Of a stretch of 64,000 nt of DNA, positions 17,099 to 24,214 are shown piece after piece. Under the pieces are notes generated by a model that did not search any database, was not told the origin of the DNA, and worked only from the letters and a program-made list of their open reading frames with translations. A program made the position numbers and the translations under genes. The DNA comes from Herbidospora galbida. Lineage in GTDB: Bacteria > Actinomycetota > Actinomycetes > Streptosporangiales > Streptosporangiaceae. Positions within the stretch are counted from its first letter, which is position 1. Each line of letters starts with the position of its first letter. The DNA is taken from assembly GCF_005233835.1 (NCBI RefSeq), contig NZ_SZQA01000007.1:124001-188000 (forward strand). The letters run 5' to 3'.

Positions 17099-17875
17099 GT
17101 GACGTGGTGGCGTCGCCTCGTCGGCGACCTCAAGGCCCGCAACCACCTCGACACGTATGCCCTGAGCCTGACGGTGTTCTCGTTCGCGATCCTGTCACTG
17201 GTGAGCGACGAGCTGAACGAGAACCTGCGATGGGCGGTCCTGCTGTCGGGCGTCGGCCTCCTCATCTACCGGCTGACCCTGGTCCCCACGTCGCCGTCTC
17301 CCGTCGAGCTCCTGCACGACCGCAGCGCCTTCGAAGAGGCCCCGCTCGCCCCGCTCCTCCGCGACGCCCGCGACGTCCGCGTCTTCGCGCCCTCGGCGGT
17401 CAACCTGCTCTCGCCGCAGACCTGCGAACTGCTGCGCAAGACCGTCTTGACCCGCCGGAACGGATCGGTGCGCGTGGTGGTGCTCGACCCCGCGGAAACC
17501 GCCGCGATCGCCATCGCCTCGCGGCAACTCGACGACTCGCTGGAGTTCCCCATCCAGCGGCTGCCGCAGTCGCTGACGTCGACCCTGGAACGCCTGAAAC
17601 TGATCGCGGGGTGGCGGACCGAGGGAGCCTTCTCCTACCGGCTGTTTCCGTACAACCCGGGGTTCTCGCTGGTGCTCGTCGACCCGGAGACGCCACACGG
17701 GCGAGTGATCGTGGAATTCCACGGGGTCCATAACCCGTCGACGTCGTCGCGCATGCATCTGGAGTTGGTGGCGGGGCGTAATGAGCGCTGGTATCGGTAC
17801 TGGGTCCAGCAGTTCGACCGGGTGTGGGAAGCGGCGTCCGTACCGGAAATCTTGACGCGACGGGAAAAGCCGTGA
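17099..17875 (+). CDS. Two-helix membrane protein, possible PLD-like domain, at the head of the fxs island
   Basis: A 258-residue protein from a GTG at 17099 preceded by AAGGG. Two hydrophobic segments (YALSLTVFSFAILSLVS, WAVLLSGVGLLIYRLTL) lie within the first 65 residues. The cytosolic part then reads FEEAPLAPLLRDARDVRVFAPSAVNLL, SVRVVVLDPAE and RTEGAFSYRLFPYNPGFSLVLVDPE. These strand/helix elements resemble degenerate phospholipase-D/HKD-fold proteins, but no HxK motif is present. Its TGA stop is in the same frame as, and immediately followed by, the open frame of the radical-SAM maturase. It is probably the first gene of that transcript. Function unknown. Confidence 0.6.
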   Translation: MTWWRRLVGDLKARNHLDTYALSLTVFSFAILSLVSDELNENLRWAVLLSGVGLLIYRLTLVPTSPSPVELLHDRSAFEEAPLAPLLRDARDVRVFAPSAVNLLSPQTCELLRKTVLTRRNGSVRVVVLDPAETAAIAIASRQLDDSLEFPIQRLPQSLTSTLERLKLIAGWRTEGAFSYRLFPYNPGFSLVLVDPETPHGRVIVEFHGVHNPSTSSRMHLELVAGRNERWYRYWVQQFDRVWEAASVPEILTRREKP

Positions 17876-17932
17876 GAGACAGTAATCGCGGAGGTACGTC
17901 AGGTCGGCGCCGACAGGGCGAAGGGGACCGCG

Positions 17933-19147
17933 ATCACGTTACCTGAATGGGGACAACGGCCATTTCCGGCATCCCTCGACGTCGAGGCCCTCCTGGCGAC
18001 GGGGTGGAAACCGCATGCCTTCCGCCAGTTCATTCTGAAGATTCACAGCCGATGCGACCTCGCCTGCCGCCATTGCTACGTGTACGAAATGGCCGACCAG
18101 AACTGGCGCAACCAGCCGAGGCGCATGTCCGAGGCCATCGCGAAAAAGGTGGCCCAGCGCATCGGCGAACACGCGATGACCCACGGGCTGACCGAGGTCG
18201 ACGTCATCCTCCACGGGGGAGAGCCGCTGCTGGCCGGCCCCGATTTCATCGCTTACGTGGTGCGCGCCATCCGGCGGGAGATGGACACCGGCAGCGCGGT
18301 CAACGTGAGCATCCAGACCAACGGGATGCGGCTGGACGAGGAGTTCCTGAAACTCTTCGAACAGCTCGGCATCCGGGTCGGCGTCTCCCTCGACGGCGAC
18401 GCCGTCGCCCACGACCGGCACCGCCTGTTCCGCGACGGGCGGGGCAGCTACGACCTGGTCAGCGATGCCATCGGGCGCCTGTCCCGCAGCCGCTACCACG
18501 GCCTGTTCAGCGGCCTGCTGTGCACGATCGACGTCCGCAACGACCCCCTGAAGACCTTCGAGGCGCTGCTGACCTTCGACCCGCCGGCCGTCGACTTCCT
18601 GCTGCCGCACGGCAACTGGTCGACCCCGCCGCCGTTCCGCGACGCGGGGTCGTCGTCGACCCCCTACGCCGACTGGCTCATTCCGATCTTCGACCGCTGG
18701 TATCGCACCGCCGAAACCGAGGTCCGGCTTTTCACCGAGATTCTCCGCCTGATAACCGGACGACCGTCGCGCAGCGAATCGATCGGGCTTTCCCCGGCGC
18801 TCCTGGCGGTGGTGGAGACCGACGGTTCCATAGAACAGTCCGATATTTTGAAATCCGCATATCACGGGGCTTCCGCCACGCCGTTGCACGTGCTCCGCGA
18901 CCCCTTTGACGCGGCTCTGAGACTTCCTTCGCTGGTGGCCCGGCAGATCGGCATCGAGGCGCTCTCGCCGGTCTGTCGTGAATGCGACGTCGTGACGGCG
19001 TGCGGCGGCGGCCTCTATGCCCACCGCTACGACGAGAATTCCGGATTCCGGAATCCGAGCGTCTACTGTCCCGACCTCTACGCCCTGGTCAGCCATATTC
19101 ACCGGGTTTTCGCGGAAGACGTGGCTCGGATGAGGGGAAACCGATGA
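17933..19147 (+). CDS. fxsB: FxsB-family radical SAM/SPASM peptide maturase (no canonical start codon)
   Basis: About 404 residues if translation begins at ATC 17933. The radical-SAM CxxxCxxC is Cys41/Cys45/Cys48 in HSRCDLACRHCY, followed by VILHGGEPLLAG and a C-terminal SPASM region (SPVCRECDVVTACGGGLY, NPSVYCPDLY) for auxiliary clusters. FxsB enzymes make cyclophane crosslinks in FxSxx-COOH precursors. The frame is open from 17876, but contains no ATG, GTG or TTG before GTG 18080, which would delete all three cysteines. AAGGGG sits 6 bases before ATC ACG TTA CCT GAA TGG, which reads like a family start with ATG changed to ATC. CTG 17993 is another option. Either a rare start is used or the gene is crippled. 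Its stop overlaps the HExxH gene (ATGA). Confidence 0.8.
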   Translation: MTLPEWGQRPFPASLDVEALLATGWKPHAFRQFILKIHSRCDLACRHCYVYEMADQNWRNQPRRMSEAIAKKVAQRIGEHAMTHGLTEVDVILHGGEPLLAGPDFIAYVVRAIRREMDTGSAVNVSIQTNGMRLDEEFLKLFEQLGIRVGVSLDGDAVAHDRHRLFRDGRGSYDLVSDAIGRLSRSRYHGLFSGLLCTIDVRNDPLKTFEALLTFDPPAVDFLLPHGNWSTPPPFRDAGSSSTPYADWLIPIFDRWYRTAETEVRLFTEILRLITGRPSRSESIGLSPALLAVVETDGSIEQSDILKSAYHGASATPLHVLRDPFDAALRLPSLVARQIGIEALSPVCRECDVVTACGGGLYAHRYDENSGFRNPSVYCPDLYALVSHIHRVFAEDVARMRGNR

Positions 19148-20382
19148 GCATCCTCCCGCACCGAATCTCCGATGCGGCCTTCTCCGCACTGGCGTCGGGG
19201 GGTGGGGGAGCCGCCGCCATAGAGGAACTGCGCTCGGCCCAGTTCAGCAGGCACCTCATGCTGCTGCGCGGCGTCGTCGAGTCGTTCCCCGAGGTGAAGG
19301 TGGCGGAGGAGGCCTTCGCCGTCCTCGCCGATCTGCAGCGCGGCGCGGGCGGCGCGGTCGAGACGGTGCTCCGCTACCCGGCGGTCGGGGCCTGGGCGGC
19401 CCAGTGCCTGCGCGGTGCGGCCGACCCGGCCAGGCTCGCCGCGGTCGCGCTCGCCGCGGCCCATCTCGCGGGCCGCGAATGCCACCTCCCGGTGACCTCC
19501 CGGAACGGCTGGATGACCCTGCCCTCGGTCGGCGGCTTCCCCGCCACCGGCGCGTTCGACCTGAGCGTCGGCCCCGGAGGCGTCCGGGCCGACGGACGCC
19601 CCGTCGAAGGATGGCGCCCCCTCGCCCGGATCACCGCCGGCGGCTACACCGTCACCCTCGACGACCTCGACCCCCACCGCTGGTCCGACGGCGTCGACCT
19701 GCCCCGCCTCGACGCGCCGGAACGCGACGACTGGCAGTCCCGCCTCCGTGAGGCCTGGGACGTCCTCGCCGAACGCCACTGGACGGTACGCGACGAGGTC
19801 GCCACCGCCGTCAGCGTGCTCACCCCCATCGGCGCGCCCGCCGAGCGGCCCCGGAGCGAGTCCTCGCGGGAGGCGTTCGGCGCCATCGCCCTTTCGGCCC
19901 CGTCCGACGGCGTGTCGCTCGCCGAGACCTTCGCCCACGAGACCCAGCACGTGAAGCTCTACGCCCTCATGGACGTCGTGCCCCTGACGCTCCCGGACAC
20001 CGGTGACCTCTACTACGCGCCCTGGCGGCCCGATCCCCGCCCAGCCCGCGGTCTGCTCAACGGCGCATACGCCTACCTCGGGGTGACCGGATTCTGGCGC
20101 CGCGAACGGGCGGCCGGGCATCCCCGCGCCGAGTACGAGTTCGCGCAGTGGCGTGAAGCCGCCTACGAGGCGACGCAGGCGCTGCTCGCCGGGCGAGGGC
20201 TCACCGCCGAGGGGGTGCGGTTCACCGAGAACATGGCCCGCACACTCGGGACCTGGGTCGGCGAGCCGGTCGGCGCCGAGGTGCTCGACGAAGCCCGCCG
20301 TGCGCAGTCGGCGCGCCGGCGGGCCTGGGAGGAACGAAACGAGATGTCGTCTAGAGCGGCTGAGGATCGAAGTCCGTATTGA
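19144..20382 (+). CDS. HExxH-type peptide beta-hydroxylase-like protein (copy 1)
   Basis: A 412-residue protein with HETQH (His265-Glu266-His269) in SLAETFAHETQHVKLYALMD, followed by YYAPWRPDPRPARGLLNGAYAYLGVTGFW. In fxs loci this domain occurs alone or fused behind FxsB. Database names call it an alpha-ketoglutarate-dependent HExxH peptide beta-hydroxylase, but activity cannot be read from the sequence. The ATG overlaps the fxsB stop by four bases, so maturase and hydroxylase are coupled, as the fusion at 34711-36987 also implies. A paralogue lies at 26392-27624, with nearly identical blocks around the motif (RPRSESS, AFGAIALS). The 3' end overlaps the convergent fxsT-like gene by 32 bases. 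Confidence 0.85.
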   Translation: MSILPHRISDAAFSALASGGGGAAAIEELRSAQFSRHLMLLRGVVESFPEVKVAEEAFAVLADLQRGAGGAVETVLRYPAVGAWAAQCLRGAADPARLAAVALAAAHLAGRECHLPVTSRNGWMTLPSVGGFPATGAFDLSVGPGGVRADGRPVEGWRPLARITAGGYTVTLDDLDPHRWSDGVDLPRLDAPERDDWQSRLREAWDVLAERHWTVRDEVATAVSVLTPIGAPAERPRSESSREAFGAIALSAPSDGVSLAETFAHETQHVKLYALMDVVPLTLPDTGDLYYAPWRPDPRPARGLLNGAYAYLGVTGFWRRERAAGHPRAEYEFAQWREAAYEATQALLAGRGLTAEGVRFTENMARTLGTWVGEPVGAEVLDEARRAQSARRRAWEERNEMSSRAAEDRSPY

Positions 20383-22888
20383 TGCGGCGGTTCTGCGCGG
20401 TGGCGACGGCGTCGGGCTGGTTGATGCCGTCGAGATCCTGGTAGCGCCGCAGCACCTCGGCCTTCAGCGCGTCGGCCTCGGCGGCCGAGCCGACGGCACG
20501 CAGGTCGAGCGCCAGATTCGCGGCCGCGGACAACGTCATGAAATGGTCTTCGCCGAAGAGGTCGCGGAGTCGTTGGTGCAGTGCCCGGCCACCCTTGACG
20601 GCCTCTTCGATCTCGCCGAGCGCCGCGAGGTCGGACTGCAAGTTGATCAGGCAGGTCAGCGGATAGTCGTGGTCCCAGCCCAGCCGGACGGCCAGCGCCT
20701 CGGCCGCCTCGTGGTTGATCCTCCTGGCCTCGGCGGCGTCTCCACGCAGGCGGTGCAGCACCGCGAGGTTGCTGCGGGAGGTGTGGGCGAAGGGGTGGTC
20801 GGCGTCGAATACCCGTGCGTAGAGAGGTGTCATCTCCAACGCCAGGGCGTAGGCCTCGTCGATGTTGCCTTTCGCCCGATGGGCGTTGGACAGGTTCACC
20901 CCGGCGGCCAGTGTGTCGGAGTGGAGGGGGCCGAGCAGACGCCGGAGTCCGTTGTAGGTCGTGTCGGCCAGGTCGAGCGCCTCGTTGAAGTCGCCGCGGC
21001 GTCGCAACGCGATCGACAGGTCCTTGGCGGCCAGCAGGGTGCCGTGGTTGTCGAGCGAGAACTGCTGGCGGCCGTAGTCGAAGGAGTCCTGCCCGAGGTA
21101 GACGGCCATGTCGTAGTCGCCGCAGAGGCGCACCGCCCTCGACAGCGCGCTCCAGGTGCTCAGCACCATCGACGAACCGACGCCGGTCCGGGCCGTGCTG
21201 AGGTCGCGCAGCAGGACCTGGAACATGTCGCGGGCGGTGACGTAGTCGCTCGTCAGGGAGTGGTCGATCGCCAGGTTGTGGCGTACGCGGAACATGCCGG
21301 TGGTGTCGGGGGTGGCGGCGTCCTGGTATCTCCGCAGCAGTTCGCCGCGCTGCTCGCGGGCCCGCTGGAACTCGCCGCGGGCGCGCAGCGTGCTGACATA
21401 GCTGTTGGTCGCCCACATCGTCTCGGAGTGGTCGGGCCCCAGTTCCTTACGCATCGCTTGGAGCGTGTCGTGGTCGGTCTGGTAGGCCAGCGTGTACTCG
21501 CCCATGCCGCGCAGGATGTTCCCGAGGTGCTTCCTGGCGACCAGGATGTCAGGGTGGCCGTCGCGCTCCTCGCGCGCGGTCCACTTGTCGATCAGCTCCT
21601 CGACCCGGGCGCGGGCCAGTTCGTAGTTCCCGACTCGGTAGAGGAACCGCACGGTGTTGAGCGCGAAGGTCCGGACGTCCGGCGTCGCGCACTCGGCCAG
21701 GTTGGAGTAGCCGATGTGCGGCACCAGTTCCTCGAACGCCTTCCAGTTCGCGGTGTCCTCCGGATCCTTGGGCGCGGAGTGCGCGAGCAGGAGATGCACC
21801 TCGTGCCGGATGTCGTGCTGCTGCTTGGGGTCGAGCTCCTCGCGGAGCAGCGACTGGATCAGCCGGTGGACCTGGATCGTCCGGGTGGTCGAGTCGATCT
21901 TCGCGAGGGCGAACCGGCCGAGTACGCTGAGCGCCTTCGTGAGCAGCAGCGGATCGGCGAGAATCGGGGCGATACGCGGGGTCTCGGCCTCGGTGCCGCG
22001 ACGGAAGACATCGCGCGGGATCGGTTCGGGGCCGAAGAACGCGCAACAGCGCAGGATGTCGATCGCCTCCGGCAACCGAGTGCGGAGCTGGTGCACAGAC
22101 AACTGCCAGGCCGCCGCCATCGACTGCGGGTAGTCGTCGGACCTGCCCATGCGCATCAGTCCGGTGGTCTGGGACTCGAGCAGGGCAAGGTACTCGTCGA
22201 GGTCCATCGCCGTCTCGTACATCAGGGCGCCCGCCTGCTCCAGGGCGATGGGCAGGTCGCCGAGCTTCTCTGCCAAGATGTCGAGCTTCTCGTCGGGCAG
22301 CTCCCGGCGGATGCGCTTGGCCAGGAAGGTCTTGCTCTCCTCGCGGTCGAACACGTCGACGCGCAGGGTCTGCACCCGGCTGCCCCACTGAGGGTTGCGC
22401 GAGGTGATGAGGGCGTGCCCGGGGCCGCTGGGGATGTAGTCGCGCAGCGAGGCCGGGTCGTCGGCGTTGTCGAAGATGAGCAGCCATTTGCGATAGGGCT
22501 CACCCCGCTCCAGCGCGCGTTTCACCGTGCGGGCCGTCTCTTCGATGCCCAGGCCGGCACTGGTCGGCAGGCCGAGGTGGGGAGCCAGCGCGGCGAGCGA
22601 GGCCGGCACGAGTTCGCGTTTCTCGGCGGGGATCCAGTAGACGACGTCGTAATGCCGCCGGTAACGCCAGGCGTATTCGATCGCGAGCTGGGTCTTTCCG
22701 ACACCGCCCTGCCCCTGTAAGGCGCTCGCCCTCGGCTCCAGCACCACCGTGCTCACCTGGGCGACGTTGTCGCGGAGGGCCAGCAGAAGATCTTCTCGTC
22801 CGGTGAAGTGGGGATTCTTCGGCGGGACCCGTTCCCAGACCGGGGGGGCCCCATCGGAAGTCGAGTGCGCTGCCTGGGAAAGCTCCAC
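20351..22888 (-). CDS. FxsT-like NB-ARC/tetratricopeptide protein (short form)
   Basis: About 845 residues from a GTG at 22888, chosen because GGAGG (22895-22899) lies 6 bases upstream. An upstream TTG at 22912 is the alternative. An NB-ARC-type STAND ATPase comes first: Walker A GQGGVGKTQ with Lys65, Walker B WLLIFDNADD, LITSRNPQWG and LPIALEQAGALM. A run of kinesin-light-chain-type TPRs follows. The C-terminus NTDFDPQPL closely matches NRDLEPQPI of the long FxsT at 28767-32657, a tail shared by this family. Unlike that paralogue it lacks the N-terminal ParA-like and TIR domains. It is divergent from the precursor gene at 23083 and convergent with the HExxH gene. Likely a sensor or scaffold for the modified peptide. 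Confidence 0.85.
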   Translation of the reverse strand: MELSQAAHSTSDGAPPVWERVPPKNPHFTGREDLLLALRDNVAQVSTVVLEPRASALQGQGGVGKTQLAIEYAWRYRRHYDVVYWIPAEKRELVPASLAALAPHLGLPTSAGLGIEETARTVKRALERGEPYRKWLLIFDNADDPASLRDYIPSGPGHALITSRNPQWGSRVQTLRVDVFDREESKTFLAKRIRRELPDEKLDILAEKLGDLPIALEQAGALMYETAMDLDEYLALLESQTTGLMRMGRSDDYPQSMAAAWQLSVHQLRTRLPEAIDILRCCAFFGPEPIPRDVFRRGTEAETPRIAPILADPLLLTKALSVLGRFALAKIDSTTRTIQVHRLIQSLLREELDPKQQHDIRHEVHLLLAHSAPKDPEDTANWKAFEELVPHIGYSNLAECATPDVRTFALNTVRFLYRVGNYELARARVEELIDKWTAREERDGHPDILVARKHLGNILRGMGEYTLAYQTDHDTLQAMRKELGPDHSETMWATNSYVSTLRARGEFQRAREQRGELLRRYQDAATPDTTGMFRVRHNLAIDHSLTSDYVTARDMFQVLLRDLSTARTGVGSSMVLSTWSALSRAVRLCGDYDMAVYLGQDSFDYGRQQFSLDNHGTLLAAKDLSIALRRRGDFNEALDLADTTYNGLRRLLGPLHSDTLAAGVNLSNAHRAKGNIDEAYALALEMTPLYARVFDADHPFAHTSRSNLAVLHRLRGDAAEARRINHEAAEALAVRLGWDHDYPLTCLINLQSDLAALGEIEEAVKGGRALHQRLRDLFGEDHFMTLSAAANLALDLRAVGSAAEADALKAEVLRRYQDLDGINQPDAVATAQNRRINTDFDPQPL

Positions 22889-23082
22889 GAAAAACCTCCG
22901 GCCCTGTCCCAAATGGGGAACCTTGGATTACGCCGTAATGCTAGAGCTTGATTCACTGCCCCGGTCACCACAGAATCGTAAGGAAGCATGGTGACGTTGC
23001 GGGAAACCTCCAAGAGGAGGAACCGGTCCGGGTGCCGGGAAAAGGACGCCCGTAACCTGCCCTCACGGTGCGAGGAGTGCAC

Positions 23083-23226
23083 ATGCAGGAAAATCAGATC
23101 GGTGGGATTCCCAATTACGGATCGCTGTCCCTCCGGGATCTCATGGCGATGAGCGTGCAGCGTCCCGCTCTGTACTGGGTACTCGCCGAAGGCGTGGCCG
23201 TCGCGAGATTCACAAGCAGCTATTAA
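23083..23226 (+). CDS. fxsA: FxSxx-COOH precursor peptide 1 (47 aa)
   Basis: A 47-codon gene with GAGGAG five bases before the ATG. The peptide ends ARFTSSY, giving F-T-S-S-Y as the last five residues, exactly the FxSxx-COOH pattern modified by FxsB enzymes. The leader contains LRDLMAMSVQRPALYWVL, which aligns with LRDLLEMELRSPALKYV of the second precursor (27680-27814). A Phe-to-Ser crosslink (aryl carbon of F to beta carbon of S) is the expected modification by analogy. It starts a plus-strand series that continues with the SIR2-like and STAND genes, and is divergent from the short FxsT gene. An inverted repeat follows the stop (23252-23308). Confidence 0.85.
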   Translation: MQENQIGGIPNYGSLSLRDLMAMSVQRPALYWVLAEGVAVARFTSSY

Positions 23227-23251
23227 AGCACGCTGTCCGCAGACGCGACGG

Positions 23252-23308
23252 ACCGGCCCACAAGCGATCAGAGTGTATATACGTGCCAGAGAGCGGCCGT
23301 GGGCCGGT
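23252..23308. promoter_or_regulatory. Long-range inverted repeat between precursor 1 and the SIR2-like gene
   Basis: ACCGGCCCAC (23252-23261) is the exact complement of GTGGGCCGGT (23299-23308), with a 37-base loop. One further G-T pair extends the stem. There is no T-run. It could act as a processing or attenuation stem that sets precursor expression above that of the downstream genes. Confidence 0.45.
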
Positions 23309-23335
23309 TCGAATCTGAGGTGATCTTTGCACGAC

Positions 23336-24214
23336 ATGGACGAGGGTGACTGGGAGCGTCTGATCTTCCAGTTGACCAAAGGCGCCTGCACGCCGTTTCT
23401 GGGAGCCGGGGCCTGCGCCGGAGTGCTCCCATCGGGCTCCGAGCTCAGTGAGACCCTGGCCGACCAGTGGGAATACCCCTATTCCGACAAGGGAAATCTC
23501 GTCAAGGTCGCCCAATATGGCAAAATGAAGTTCGGTGAGGCGCTGTACGTCAAGGAGAAGATCTGCCAGGCGCTGTCCACCGGCGCCACTCCCGATTTCG
23601 GCGACCCCGCCGAACCCCACGCCATGCTCGCGCGTTTCCCGCTGCCGGTCTATCTGACAACCAATTTCGACGACTTCATCGTCAGGTCGTTACGCGCCGC
23701 CGGTAAGGATCCCCACGTGATGCTCTGTCCGTGGAATCCGGGGATCACATTCGACGAGGAACTTCGCCGCCGAAACATCGGCTGGAATCCACAGCCCGAT
23801 GCGCCGCTCGTCTATCACCTGCACGGACGCCTGGGAACGCCGGAGTCGATCGTGGTGACCGAAGACGACCATCTCGAATTCCTCACCAATCTGGCTTTTG
23901 ATCGTGCGTCGGATGAACCCACCATGCTCCCGCCAGTGATTCTCGGCGCCCTGACCACGCGGTCGCTGTTGTTCATCGGCTACAGCCAGCATGACTGGAC
24001 CTTCCGGCTGCTGTTCAACAGCCTCACCCGCGCGGTGCCGGGAATCAACCGCCGCCGGCATCTGAGCGTGCAGTTGTCACCAGCGGGCGACGCCGCCGCG
24101 GTGAAAGGGCTGCAACGACAGGTGGAGCGGCACTATGGAGAGTGGAATGTCTCGGTTTTCTGGGGGACGGCCGAAGAGTTCAGCAGGCAACTTCTGGGGC
24201 GGATGACGACGTGA
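23336..24214 (+). CDS. SIR2-like (NAD-cleaving type) protein
   Basis: About 292 residues from ATG 23336; TTG 23327 is an alternative. SIR2-fold hallmarks are TPFLGAGACAGV (nucleotide-binding loop, residues about 19-30), TTNFDD with Asn110 and Asp112, and HLHG with His163 as the expected catalytic base. LLFIGYSQHDW then matches the late GxS/D loop. No zinc-finger cysteines are present, so this is not a classical deacetylase but the SIR2-like class used as NAD hydrolases in bacterial defence proteins. Its stop overlaps the GTG of the STAND gene (GTGA), so the two products are probably made together and may act as effector and sensor. Activity is inferred, not shown. Confidence 0.85.
   Translation: MDEGDWERLIFQLTKGACTPFLGAGACAGVLPSGSELSETLADQWEYPYSDKGNLVKVAQYGKMKFGEALYVKEKICQALSTGATPDFGDPAEPHAMLARFPLPVYLTTNFDDFIVRSLRAAGKDPHVMLCPWNPGITFDEELRRRNIGWNPQPDAPLVYHLHGRLGTPESIVVTEDDHLEFLTNLAFDRASDEPTMLPPVILGALTTRSLLFIGYSQHDWTFRLLFNSLTRAVPGINRRRHLSVQLSPAGDAAAVKGLQRQVERHYGEWNVSVFWGTAEEFSRQLLGRMTT

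Noticed and set aside
17947-18909. An ATG-initiated frame beginning just before the fxsB cysteines, which might have been the missing start or a frameshifted half
   Set aside because: It is in another frame, gives an Arg/Pro/Gly-rich product and would require a frameshift within an otherwise intact maturase frame. No slippery site is visible.
20153-22720. An 855-codon plus-strand frame opposite the short FxsT gene
   Set aside because: Antisense shadow. The minus strand shows Walker motifs and TPRs, while the plus strand shows no recognisable domain.
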